Assembly (NCBI RefSeq): GCF_009617875.1
Contig: NZ_BLAV01000001.1
Coordinates: 3,720,001 to 3,784,000, forward strand
Direction of reading: 5' to 3'
DNA: 64,000 nucleotides
DNA from: Prolixibacter sp. NT017
GTDB taxonomy: Bacteria > Bacteroidota > Bacteroidia > Bacteroidales > Prolixibacteraceae
This document shows, piece by piece, positions 36,550 to 46,200 of the stretch; within the stretch, counting starts at the first letter, position 1; the number at the start of each line of letters is the position of its first letter. Below the pieces are notes generated by a model, which was given only the letters and a program-made list of their open reading frames with translations, was not told where the DNA came from and did not search any database. Made by a program: the position numbers and the translations under genes.

Positions 36550-36584
36550 GTCCGGAGTCATACGAATGACTGCCGGACTTTTTT
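36550..36584. terminator. Terminator between Crp/Fnr and murF-alr genes
   Basis: The long arms GTCCGGAGTCAT and ATGACTGCCGGAC, with one bulged G, are followed by T6; located between convergent genes. Confidence 0.88.
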
Positions 36585-39066
36585 ATTCTGCAAAGTACAC
36601 GCGTTTCACCCGTTGTCCGACGGAAGTTAACACCTCATATGGAATCGTGTGCAAAGTTTCAGCCACTTCACTTACCGGAACTTCTTCACCGAATACAATC
36701 ACCCGGTCGCCTTCCTGAACACCGATACCGGTTACATCAACCATGCACATGTCCATGCAAATATTCCCAACGACCGGCGCCTTTCGGCCTTTTATGCTGA
36801 CGTATCCTGCACCATTACTCAACAAACGGTTGAAGCCGTCGGCATAACCAATGGGCAAAACAGCAATTTCCATTGCTTTATCTGCCACACCTTTTCGGCC
36901 ATAGCCAACTGTTTCGCCAGCTTGCACGGTTCGTATCTGTGAAATAGTGGTTCTCAGCGTTGCTACATTTTGTAGCTCATTTTGTATAAACGAACTCACA
37001 CCGTAGAGTCCAATCCCCAACCGAACCATATCGTATTGCCTTTCGGAAAAACGCTCTATTCCGGCTGAATTCAAGATGTGTTTTAATATTTTGTAATCGA
37101 ATCCGTCAGTAACAATCTTGCTCAATGCATCAAAGCGCTGAAACTGCTGCTCGCTGAATTCATCTTCGACCGGTTCATCAGAAACAGCCAGGTGCGAAAA
37201 CACGGAACGTATATATATAGTATCGCGAGACTGCACAAAAGCAACCAACTCTTTCAAATGTTCTTCCCTTTCGAATCCCAAGCGTTTCATACCCGTATCG
37301 AGCTTGACGTGGATGGGAAAATTACGCATGGCATTTCGTCGGAGTGCCGCTTCAAAGTCTTTCAATAATTCGAGTCGGTAAATATTCGGCTCCAGCCGGT
37401 TTTCAATCATCGCATCGAAGCTGTGTTCTTCAGGGTTCATCACCACAATGGGAAGTTCGATGCCTTCCCTACGAAGCGCTACCCCCTCGTCGGCAATTGC
37501 CACCGCCAGATAGTCTGCGCCGTGAAACTGCAATACACGAGCCACTTCCGTTGAACCCGTTCCATAGGAAAAGGCTTTTACCATAGCCATGATGAGGGTA
37601 TCCGGCTTCAATTTTTGACGGTAAACTTTCAGATTATGTGCCAGTGCTGACATATTAATTTCGAGCACTGTTTGGTGCACTTTCTCCTGCAGCATGTCCG
37701 AAATCAAATCGAACCGGAATGTCCGTGCTCCTTTTAGCAAAATCACCTCATCGTGAAAATGCCTTCCATTCAGGTGTTGCAGAAAATCGTCCGTGGAATT
37801 ATAAAATGCCTTGTCACCTACCGGGAAAAGCTCCTGGTGTTGGCTGATCTTAGGGCCGATGCCGATGAAGCGCTCCACCTTTCGTAAAGCGAGATATTCT
37901 GCCACTTGACCATAAAGTTGTTCATCGGGAATGCCTGACTGCAAAATATCTGATAAAATAACGGTACTACGTTTACCACTATTCCCGGCCTGCTGCTTCA
38001 AAAAATCGAGCGCATTGAGTAATGAACCGGTATCGGAGTTATACGAGTCATCAATTACGATAGCTCCATGCTGACCTTTCTTCAGCTCCAGCCGCATAGC
38101 AACCGGCGCCAAACGCGCGAACCGCGACTCGAAACTACCCGGCTCGTATCCCCTCGCCAGCATGGTTGCCCAGCAATGAATACCATCTTCTACGTAAGCA
38201 TCGTCGGTAAAAGGAAGGAAAATTTCGACTTCACGTTCGTTGAAGATTGCTTTTAATTGCGAGCCGTCCTTTTGTCTTTCTTCTTTACCGATATACAAGT
38301 CGGCACTTTCCTCTTCACGCGACCAGCGAAAAAGTTCAGCACTCCAACCTTCAGCCTTCTTAGCATCAACCGCTTTTTGCAATTCATCGAAATCCGAGCA
38401 AAAAACGAAATGCTTGCTGCGATTAAAAAGCTGCAGTTTTTCCTGAACCAAGTGACGCTGATTCCGGAAGTTCTCGAGGTGAGCCTGCCCCAGATGAGTG
38501 AAAACACCCCATTCAGGATGCAACAGTTTTTCGAGTTTCTCCATTTCGCCGGGTCTGGAGATACCCGCTTCGAATATGGAAAGATTGAATTGCTTGTCCA
38601 TCAACCAGACCGAAAGTGGATTTCCGATTTGCGAATTATAGCTGCGCGGACTGCGAATGATTTTGTACTCCGGGGCCATCAACTCGCTCAGCCACTCTTT
38701 CACAATGGTTTTGCCGTTACTTCCGGTTATTCCAATAACCGGATAATTAAAACGGTTTCGATGGTAAGTTGCCAATTTCTGAAGAGCTTCCAACGAATTG
38801 GGTACACGGATAAAAGAAGCGTCTGTCAACTCCGAATCTTCCGGAATATCTTCAACGATAAAAGCTCTGACTCCCCGCAAGTACGCATCCCTTACGTATT
38901 GGTGACCGTCCCGCAGATTCCCTTTCAGGGCAAAAAATAACGTTTCAGGTCCGGCCAGAATGGTGCGGCTATCGAATGACAAAAAACGGATTGGCTTCGC
39001 GTTTTTTTCTCCGTGCAACTCTCCATCTGTAATCTCCAATACATTTTGTAAGGAATAGGCTGTCAT
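36583..39066 (-). CDS. murF-alr: Bifunctional UDP-MurNAc-tripeptide D-Ala-D-Ala ligase / alanine racemase
   Basis: The protein has 827 residues. Residues 1-440 are MurF: FLSFDSRTILAGPETLFFAL, the P-loop VIGITGSNGKTIVKEWLSEL, and VIDDSYNSDTGSLLNALDFL. Residues 460-827 are a PLP alanine racemase: LEINMSALAHNLKVYRQKLK, MAMVKAFSYGTGSTEVARVL with the PLP Lys, and the catalytic Tyr in RLGIGLYGVSS or GETVGYGRKG. The fusion supplies D-Ala and attaches D-Ala-D-Ala to the murein precursor, and is established in Bacteroidota. It precedes no other wall gene here but lies seven bases downstream of tdk on the same strand. Confidence 0.96.
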   Translation of the reverse strand: MTAYSLQNVLEITDGELHGEKNAKPIRFLSFDSRTILAGPETLFFALKGNLRDGHQYVRDAYLRGVRAFIVEDIPEDSELTDASFIRVPNSLEALQKLATYHRNRFNYPVIGITGSNGKTIVKEWLSELMAPEYKIIRSPRSYNSQIGNPLSVWLMDKQFNLSIFEAGISRPGEMEKLEKLLHPEWGVFTHLGQAHLENFRNQRHLVQEKLQLFNRSKHFVFCSDFDELQKAVDAKKAEGWSAELFRWSREEESADLYIGKEERQKDGSQLKAIFNEREVEIFLPFTDDAYVEDGIHCWATMLARGYEPGSFESRFARLAPVAMRLELKKGQHGAIVIDDSYNSDTGSLLNALDFLKQQAGNSGKRSTVILSDILQSGIPDEQLYGQVAEYLALRKVERFIGIGPKISQHQELFPVGDKAFYNSTDDFLQHLNGRHFHDEVILLKGARTFRFDLISDMLQEKVHQTVLEINMSALAHNLKVYRQKLKPDTLIMAMVKAFSYGTGSTEVARVLQFHGADYLAVAIADEGVALRREGIELPIVVMNPEEHSFDAMIENRLEPNIYRLELLKDFEAALRRNAMRNFPIHVKLDTGMKRLGFEREEHLKELVAFVQSRDTIYIRSVFSHLAVSDEPVEDEFSEQQFQRFDALSKIVTDGFDYKILKHILNSAGIERFSERQYDMVRLGIGLYGVSSFIQNELQNVATLRTTISQIRTVQAGETVGYGRKGVADKAMEIAVLPIGYADGFNRLLSNGAGYVSIKGRKAPVVGNICMDMCMVDVTGIGVQEGDRVIVFGEEVPVSEVAETLHTIPYEVLTSVGQRVKRVYFAE

Positions 39067-39072
39067 AAAGCT

Positions 39073-39648
39073 TTATTTAGTCGCTTCGCGGTAGCATGAC
39101 CGACAAAGCGGTTCGTAGGCTTCTTTCTCTCCCAAAACCACCAGCTTGTCCGCATCCGTCAAACGGTGGCTGTAATGGGCTAAATTTCCACAACGCATGC
39201 AAATAGCATGTACCTTGGTGACATATTCGGCGCAAGCCATTAACCCCGGCATGGGACCGAACGGTTTGCCACGAAAATCCATATCGAGTCCTGCTGCAAT
39301 CACACGGACACCCTGATCGGCCAGTTTCACACACACTTCCACAATCCCCTCATCGAAAAACTGCGCCTCGTCGATGCCCACAACATCTACATTACTTGAC
39401 AACAAAAGAATGTTCGAGGAGTTCTCAACGGCTGTTGAACGAATGGCATTTTCGTCATGCGAAACAACGTCAGTCTCTGAATAGCGCACATCAACAGCCG
39501 GTTTGAATATTTCCACTTTCTGCCGGGCAATTTCGGCGCGGCGTAACCGGCGAATCAATTCCTCGGTTTTACCGGAAAACATGGACCCTGCAATCACTTC
39601 GATACAGCCATGTTTTGTTTTTGCATTTAGGTTCGTTTCGATAAACAT
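39073..39648 (-). CDS. tdk: Thymidine kinase
   Basis: The 191-residue type II thymidine kinase has P-loop [40 protein letters not shown] with the Walker B Asp-Glu, [16 protein letters not shown], and a zinc ribbon from [13 protein letters not shown] to CRSCYREAT. It salvages thymidine to dTMP in the cytoplasm. It starts the tdk-murF-alr pair on the minus strand; 203 bases separate it from the divergent gene at 39852. Confidence 0.96.
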   Translation of the reverse strand: MFIETNLNAKTKHGCIEVIAGSMFSGKTEELIRRLRRAEIARQKVEIFKPAVDVRYSETDVVSHDENAIRSTAVENSSNILLLSSNVDVVGIDEAQFFDEGIVEVCVKLADQGVRVIAAGLDMDFRGKPFGPMPGLMACAEYVTKVHAICMRCGNLAHYSHRLTDADKLVVLGEKEAYEPLCRSCYREATK

Positions 39649-39851
39649 GAGGTAAAAATAACCAAATTGTCACCGACCTCAGAGATTCTTTTCCCACAAT
39701 TGAACGAAATATGTTTTCAATCATTTTTCAACGGCGAGCAAAGCAAAATTAACCACCGATGATTAAGGATTAATAACGAACAAGATACACGCAGGACCTG
39801 ACTTTTTTATACTTTTACTTTCTCAAATACGAATCGCAAATCATCGTACAT

Positions 39852-40595
39852 ATGGAAGCCTCAATATTGTTGCAAATCATTAAGGATGACATCAAAATAT
39901 TAAATAACCTGGCAGCTGATTTATACACAGATACCGGGCTCACTTCGGATGAAGTGGAGATTGTTCTGGCCCGGGCCCGAAACGTCGTGAAAGAACTGGA
40001 ATTGCTGAAGTCGAAAGTTGTGGAAAAAGCAGAACCTTCCGCAGTGAAAACTTCACCGGAAAACCGCCAAAAGGTTGAAGAAAAGACTTTAGAATTAGAA
40101 GAAGAGGCTACTCCGGAAGTGAAAAAAGAAGAAATAACAAAAGACGAAAAGCAACCAGAAAGTAAAAAGCCCAAAGAACCTGAACAGGCAGAGACTGCAG
40201 CTGAAGAAAAAGAGGAGCCGGTTTCCGAAGAACAGCAAGAAGACCCAGACATGGAGTTGCTTGAAGTTGAACAGGAAAACAAGAAAACCTTAGGCGAATC
40301 GGTGGCAGCACAACGTTCGATAAACGACCTGATTGGTGAAGACTACAAGGAAGATTCGTTCACAAACCGACCGCTGGGAAGTATCCGTGAAGGCATCAGT
40401 CTGAACGACCGGTTCCTTTTTGTGAGAGAGCTTTTTGGTAACAACAGTGACAAGTTCAACGAAGCTGTCGACAAGCTGGATCGGGCCGAGAACATTCAGG
40501 AAGCTGTCCATTTCCTGAAATCAAATTATAAATGGAGTAAGACGGAAACCAGTCAGAAGTTTTTGTCATTGGTTAAACGCCGTTTTTTAAGCTAA
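39852..40595 (+). CDS. Uncharacterised protein with acidic linker between two helical ends
   Basis: The 247 residues have no signal or membrane segment. Residues 1-60 are helical (ILLQIIKDDIKILNNLAADL). Residues 62-150 are a Glu/Lys/Pro-rich linker of low complexity, probably disordered. Residues 155-247 form a compact end with VAAQRSINDLIGEDYKEDSF, RPLGSIREGISLNDRFLFVR, ELFGNNSDKFNEAVDKLDR and a YKWSKTE segment; the last 90 residues look conserved in relatives I recall from other Bacteroidota. It lies four bases before rsmI, so they are probably co-transcribed. Function unknown. Confidence 0.8.
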   Translation: MEASILLQIIKDDIKILNNLAADLYTDTGLTSDEVEIVLARARNVVKELELLKSKVVEKAEPSAVKTSPENRQKVEEKTLELEEEATPEVKKEEITKDEKQPESKKPKEPEQAETAAEEKEEPVSEEQQEDPDMELLEVEQENKKTLGESVAAQRSINDLIGEDYKEDSFTNRPLGSIREGISLNDRFLFVRELFGNNSDKFNEAVDKLDRAENIQEAVHFLKSNYKWSKTETSQKFLSLVKRRFLS

Positions 40596-40599
40596 TACT

Positions 40600-41322
40600 A
40601 TGGGAAAATTATTCCTCATCCCCACTCCTATCGGGAATCTGGAAGACATCACCTTCCGGGCCGTGAGAATTCTGAAAGAAGTGGACCTGATTTTGGCAGA
40701 AGATACCCGGACTTCGGGAAAATTATTGAAACACTACGAAATCGAAAATAAAGTCACTGCTCATCATAAATTCAACGAACACAAAACTGCCGGCCGTTTT
40801 GCCGAACGAATTCTGGCAGGCGAAAATATCGCCCTGATTTCAGATGCCGGAACTCCCGGTATTTCTGATCCCGGTTTTCTTTTGGTGCGCAGTTGCCTGG
40901 ACATGGGAGTCGAAGTGGAATGCTTACCCGGAGCAACGGCTTTTGTGCCGGCTCTTGTTAACTCAGGTCTTCCCTCTGATAAGTTTTGTTTCGAAGGATT
41001 CCTCCCTCAGAAAAAGGGTAGACAAAAAAGATTGACCGAACTGGAAACAGAAGAGCGCACCATCATTTTTTACGAGTCACCACACCGCCTGTTGAAAATG
41101 CTGGAACAATTTGCAGAGCATTTTGGAGAAGAGAGACAAATTTCGGTTTCGCGGGAGCTTTCAAAAATACACGAAGAAAATGTACGCGGCACCATTGCCG
41201 AGGTAACCGCTCATTTTACAGAAAAAGGGGTAAAAGGCGAGATTGTTGTGGTCCTGGAAGGTTTGCAACACGCCCTGAAGAACAAAGACAAAAATAAAAA
41301 CGAAGGTAATGGGATGATTTAA
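40600..41322 (+). CDS. rsmI: 16S rRNA (cytidine1402-2'-O)-methyltransferase RsmI
   Basis: The 240-residue tetrapyrrole-methylase-fold enzyme shows LFLIPTPIGNLEDITFRAVR, LAEDTRTSGKLLKHY, ALISDAGTPGISDPGFLLVR, CLPGATAFVPALVNSGLPSD, and FEGFLPQKKGRQKRL. It 2'-O-methylates C1402 in the ribosomal decoding centre with SAM. It lies between an uncharacterised gene and yjjG on the same strand, with small gaps of 4 and 27 bases that suggest one operon. Confidence 0.96.
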   Translation: MGKLFLIPTPIGNLEDITFRAVRILKEVDLILAEDTRTSGKLLKHYEIENKVTAHHKFNEHKTAGRFAERILAGENIALISDAGTPGISDPGFLLVRSCLDMGVEVECLPGATAFVPALVNSGLPSDKFCFEGFLPQKKGRQKRLTELETEERTIIFYESPHRLLKMLEQFAEHFGEERQISVSRELSKIHEENVRGTIAEVTAHFTEKGVKGEIVVVLEGLQHALKNKDKNKNEGNGMI

Positions 41323-41349
41323 TTCATCTCGCTCACGATATTTGATTTC

Positions 41350-42120
41350 ATGAAACAATACAAACACCTGTTTTTCGACCTGGATAATACGCTATGGGAT
41401 TTTGAAACCAACTCGTACGATGCTCTCGAGAGTGCTTTTCAACAATTGGGCTTACTGACAAAACTTGATAGTTTCGAAGATTACTTCAAGGTATATTTCC
41501 GTATTAATCACCATCTGTGGGAATTGTATCGAAACCGGGAGATTACCAAGGATAAGCTGACGGTCAAAAGGTTTGAAGATTCTTTACAGGAATATGGATT
41601 ACCTCAACTGGGGAAAGGGGCTGAAATCAACGAGGCTTATTTGTCCCAGATGCCACTGAAAACTCAATTGGTTGAAGGAGCCCGCGAAGTTCTGGAAGCT
41701 TTGCATAAAAAATTCAAAATCCACATCATTACCAATGGCTTTCGTGAAGTCCAGCATCAAAAGCTGGCAAACAGTCAATTGGACCACTTTTTCGACAAGA
41801 TATTTATATCGGAAGTAATCGGAGCCCCAAAACCGAGTCGCGAAATATTTGAACATGCCCTGAAATCAACCAATGCCCGCAAACAGGAATCATTGATGAT
41901 AGGAGACTCATGGGAAGCCGATATAAAAGGTGCGCTTGAATTTGGCATTGATCAAGTCTTTCTGTCCGATGATTTCTCAGACAACCTTGCTCAACTACTT
42001 GAATCGCCTCAGACTCAAAAAATCGAGAATAAAAAGACAGAATATATTCATCTGACCAACGGACGCACCTCCACTTATTTTATTCATCAGCTTCCGGAAT
42101 TATTGGATGTTGTGTATTGA
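41350..42120 (+). CDS. yjjG: HAD-family pyrimidine nucleotidase YjjG-like
   Basis: The 256-residue protein has the HAD motifs: FFDLDNTLWDFETNSYDALE with the nucleophile Asp pair, IHIITNGFREVQHQKL (motif II Thr), Lys in APKPSREIFEHAL, and MIGDSWEADIKGALEFGIDQ. The NGF sequence after motif II and the helical cap match YjjG, which dephosphorylates UMP, dUMP and dTMP and clears noncanonical nucleotides. It ends a three-gene run; a weak stem-loop with a T7 run lies at 42121-42146. Confidence 0.85.
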   Translation: MKQYKHLFFDLDNTLWDFETNSYDALESAFQQLGLLTKLDSFEDYFKVYFRINHHLWELYRNREITKDKLTVKRFEDSLQEYGLPQLGKGAEINEAYLSQMPLKTQLVEGAREVLEALHKKFKIHIITNGFREVQHQKLANSQLDHFFDKIFISEVIGAPKPSREIFEHALKSTNARKQESLMIGDSWEADIKGALEFGIDQVFLSDDFSDNLAQLLESPQTQKIENKKTEYIHLTNGRTSTYFIHQLPELLDVVY

Positions 42121-42146
42121 ATCAGGCAGTGCCTCTGATTTTTTTC
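42121..42146 (+). terminator. Probable terminator after yjjG
   Basis: An imperfect ATCAGGCA/TGCCTCTGAT hairpin follows the stop at once and ends in T7. The stem is short with a tiny loop. Confidence 0.45.
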
Positions 42147-42393
42147 ATCGTACTACCCAAAAGCCACAGTCACCAACGATTTAAAGCATTTTAGGGATAG
42201 ATACTAAAAGATTGTTACCCAAAACGCATAAACACCAGCGAAATTGACTATATTTGTTTATGTGAGTTTTGGATGCTAAAACGTTTTTTATCTCCCACTT
42301 TCGGTTACGTATTGAAAGTGTATTCGATATAGCACATAAGCCACTAACGCTCTTTAAAGCTGATTTTATGTCTTTAAAAAATACGACAAATGA
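42147..42393 (+). other. Intergenic region with -7 box, possible small RNA 5' part
   Basis: No ORF can be supported. TATATTTG at 42249-42256 is a perfect -7 element, lacking a well-placed -33. A transcript starting near 42263 would run about 210 nt to the hairpin element at 42394-42477. I see no gene between them, so a small RNA is plausible. Confidence 0.4.
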
Positions 42394-42477
42394 CAGGAGC
42401 CCAATCCGCTAGTTACTCATAGATTAAATTCGAATACAACAATCACACACACAATCTCTCCGGGCTCCTGTTTTTTA
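42394..42477 (+). repeat. GGAGCCC hairpin element, copy 1 (upstream of SusCD)
   Basis: The perfect nine-base arms CAGGAGCCC (42394-42402) and GGGCTCCTG (42462-42470) are followed by T6. The 59-base loop holds ACTCATAGATTA and ATACAACAATCACACACAC, both identical in copy 2 at 49133-49211. The T-run makes this copy a plausible intrinsic terminator with an unusually long loop. Confidence 0.85.
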
Positions 42478-42934
42478 TTTCAATTTTTCTAATTACCCCT
42501 GCAAATGGTTAACAATTTAAAGCTGGTATTCATTTCAGATTAAAACCGACTACTTCCAGACTGACTCTTTTCAAAATACAGTCTTTTCATCATGAGACCA
42601 CTCCATTTTTACGAACCAAACACCAAATTCAAAATTTTCAAACAACCACCCCCTCATCCTAACAGCATCCCGCAAAAAGTAAACACACATTTGCCGAACC
42701 CACCCCCTAAAATCAGCAGCTGAATGTTAATTAAAAATTACTTCTCTGTTTATATATTATTTAGATTGTGTCTAAATTAATATAGCGATTTATGTTTTAG
42801 AATGATTCTGTACAACATGAAAAATCCTCACATTCTGACAATTTCAAATTGAAAAAGGCAAGAAATGACTTCAATCATGGTTAAAAATCATTCTTAATAC
42901 CCCTCTCATGAACTTTCCTAAAGTATCTAAAAAG
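42478..42934. other. AT-rich intergenic region before the SusC promoter
   Basis: About 450 bases hold no convincing gene. A 43-codon proline-rich reading frame at 42592-42723 has no features supporting translation. No repeats or strong hairpins were seen. Confidence 0.5.
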
Positions 42935-42964
42935 TTGCATATAAATTTCATTTGAATATATTTG
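42935..42964 (+). promoter_or_regulatory. Bacteroidota promoter for the SusC/SusD operon
   Basis: A -33 TTG (42935-42937) and -7 TATATTTG (42957-42964) are separated by exactly 19 bases. Transcription should start near 42971, giving a leader of about 280 nt before the ATG at 43253. Confidence 0.75.
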
Positions 42965-43035
42965 CATCCGGTAACACTTTTTAACTAATGCGTTTATATT
43001 AGTTATGATTTAGAAGGAAGGTGTACCATAATGTA

Positions 43036-43156
43036 ACCGACTTGGCGGAGTCGGTCAGAAAGAGAAAAATTTAATATTGATTGATGCCCGGTAAAATACC
43101 GGATGAAGGGGGAGGCATGGTTCTAAAGCCATGTAAGGCCAGATTCACAAATCTGG
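43036..43156 (+). promoter_or_regulatory. Structured mRNA leader of the SusC/SusD operon: four hairpins
   Basis: Four successive stem-loops occur within 121 bases: ACCGACT/AGTCGGT at 43036-43055, CCGGTA/TACCGG at 43088-43102, CATGG/CCATG at 43116-43133, and CCAGATT/AATCTGG at 43139-43156. None has a terminator T-run. I do not recognise a known riboswitch class. The density suggests control by RNA folding or a bound RNA/protein (inference). Confidence 0.6.
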
Positions 43157-43252
43157 AGCGTGTGTAATTCTTAGTCCGTAAATGCTTGTAATTTTTATAA
43201 CCACCTGAAAATTGGGAATTAATGCTTACTGTTAAACGTTAAAACTATTTTT

Positions 43253-46200
43253 ATGAAAAAATTTTCGCTGTTACTTGCTCTCCTTGGGTTTCTTGGATTG
43301 CAGGTCGTTTTTGCACAAACCAGGGAAATTTCAGGTCTTGTGACTTCCAGCGAAGACGGAAGTTCAATACCTGGAGCATCTGTTGTTGTTAAGGGTACCA
43401 CTTTAGGTACGATTACCGACATGGATGGAAAATTTACATTGAAGGTACCGGAAAATGCGGCTGCCTTAACTGTCACTTTTGTGGGAATGAAATCACAGGA
43501 AATTCCCCTTACTTCTCAAAGTACTTACACAATTAAACTGGAACCGGAAAACGTTGCCGTGGACGAAGTGGTTGTAACCGCTCTCGGTATTTCCCGTGAG
43601 AAGAAATCTCTGGGATACGCTGTACAGAAGGTTAGCGGTGATGATCTGAGCACGGTGAAGACCGATAACTTCGCCAACCTGCTTTCAGGTCGTGCTGCCG
43701 GTGTACAGATTAAAGCCAACGGTAACATGGGTGGTTCTACCAACGTTGTTATTCGTGGTAATGCGTCATTGACCGGTAACAACCAGGCACTGTTCGTAGT
43801 AGATGGTATTCCGATTAATAATTCGACGACAAACAACTCGGGGCAACAAACAGGACGTAATGGCTACGATTATGGTAATGCCGCATCGGATATCAATCCC
43901 GATGATATCGCTTCGATTAGCGTACTGAAAGGTGCTGCTGCAACTGCACTTTACGGTTCGCGTGCAGCCAACGGCGTTATCATGATTACCACCAAATCAG
44001 GTAAGAAAAACAAAAAAGGTGTAGGTGTATCAATCAGCTCCAATCTCACAGTTGGAACAATTGATAAAACAACGTTTCCCAAATATCAGCACAATTACGG
44101 CGCTGGTTACGGCCCCTATTATAGCGGGGGAAAATATCCGGGTCTTTCAGAAGCTGACATTAACGGAGATGGAACTCCCGACCTGGTTGTCCCTACGACC
44201 GAAGATGCATCGATGGGAACAAAATTCGACCCAAGTTTGATGGTTTATCAGTATGATGCATTTGTTCCGGAATCGCCGAACTACGGCAAGGCTACCCCTT
44301 GGGTTGCTGCTAAAAATGGTCCGGATACATTCTTCAACACCGCTCTCACTAAATCGAACAGTATAGACATTAGTGGTGGAGGCGATAAATCAACTTTCCG
44401 CTTAGGATACACAAACTTCGACCAAACCGGTATTATGCCAAACAGTGAATTGAAGAAAAACAACTTCAACTTCAATGCTACGTATAATATTCTCGATAAC
44501 CTGAAGGTTACTGCCATGGCCAACTACATTAACACCCAAGGCAAAGGTCGTAACTCAACCGGTTATTCCGATAACATCCTGACTTCTTTCCGGCAGTGGT
44601 TTGAGGTAAACGTTGATATTAAAGAACAGGAAAGATTGTTCAAAGAAACTGGACAAAATATTACCTGGAACCGCCACTCTCCAACCAGCGGCACCCCCGA
44701 ATACTGGGACAACCCTTACTGGGTAAGATTCAAAAACTACGAAAAAGATAAGCGTAATCGGTTGATTGGTTATACAAAGCTAGACTGGACAGCCACTGAC
44801 TGGATGACCTTGACTGGTCGTGTTTCTGTCGATACTTACGACGAACTGCAGGAAGAAAGAAAAGCCGTGGGTTCTGTTGCCGGTGAGTTTGGCGTTGGCC
44901 GTCCTGATGTAACGTCTGGTTATTCAAGACTGAATCGCTCGTTCATCGAAACCAACATCGACCTGATGGCCAATTTCAATAAGAATCTGACAGAAAAACT
45001 CAATCTGACAGGTCTGCTCGGTATGAACATTCGCAAAACCAAGATTGACCAGGTTTATGCTTCAACCAACGGGGGATTAGCAGTTCCTGATGTATATGCA
45101 TTGAGCAACAGTACATCTCCTATGTTGCCTCCGGATGAACTTTACAGTATCGTTCAGGTGAATGGTGTATTTGCACAGGCTTCATTAGGCTATGACAACT
45201 TGTTGTTCCTTGACGCCGCTATCCGCAGAGACCAGTCATCAACACTTCCTATTAATAACAACGCTTATTATTATCCGTCAGTTTCAGGTAGTTTCATCTT
45301 CTCGAATTTGGTACAAAACGACTGGCTATCATTAGGTAAAGTTCGTTTGAACTACGCAGAAGTGGGTAACAGTGCACCTTTCGCTAGCATTAGAGATACC
45401 TACGTACAGAATTCTCCGTTCAACGGTAACCCAATGGTAACGGTTCCGAATACGAAAAACAATGAAAACCTGAAGCCGGAGAAAACAAATAGTTTGGAAG
45501 CCGGGTTGGAAATGAACTTCTGGAACAACCGACTTGGGTTTGATATTGCTTACTACGACAACCGCTCAGTCGACCAGATTATGCCCGTTGCAATTTCTTT
45601 AGCAACAGGATATTCAAGAAAATATGTAAATGCCGGTGAAGTACAAAACAAAGGTATTGAATTACAATTGAACGCTTCGCCTGTTGTTACTAACAAATTC
45701 CGTTGGGATATTAATGTAAACTGGTCGAAAAACGACAACAAGGTTATTTCTCTGGCCGAAGGTGTAGACAACCTCCAAATTGCAGCGTTGCAAGGTGGTG
45801 TCACCATCAATGCCCGCGTAGGTGAACCTTATGGAACGATCCAGGGTACTGACTTCGTTTACAAAGACGGGCAACCGGTTGTTGGTTCAAACGGTTATTA
45901 CGAAAAAACTTCCACTTCAGATATCGTAATCGGTAATGTGAATCCCGATTGGACTGGCGGTGTAAGCAACACTCTGACATATAGCAATTTTGCATTAAGC
46001 TTCCTTGTTGATGTACAACAAGGTGGTAGCGTCTTCTCACTTGACCAATGGTACGGAATGGCTACCGGCCTTTACGCCGAAACGGATTTTACAAACGATC
46101 TGGGTAACCCCGTGCGCAACACAATTGCAAACGGAGGAGGCCTAGTTCTTCCTGGCGTTAAAGAGGATGGTACACCCAACGACATCCGTGTCCCAGGTAA

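Noticed and set aside
42147..42477. 6S RNA
   Set aside because: The segment does not fold into a long rod with a central bubble on inspection; 5' and 3' ends are not complementary.
42592..42723. 43-codon proline-rich ORF
   Set aside because: No promoter, family resemblance or neighbours support translation; composition looks like chance in an AT/C-rich spacer.
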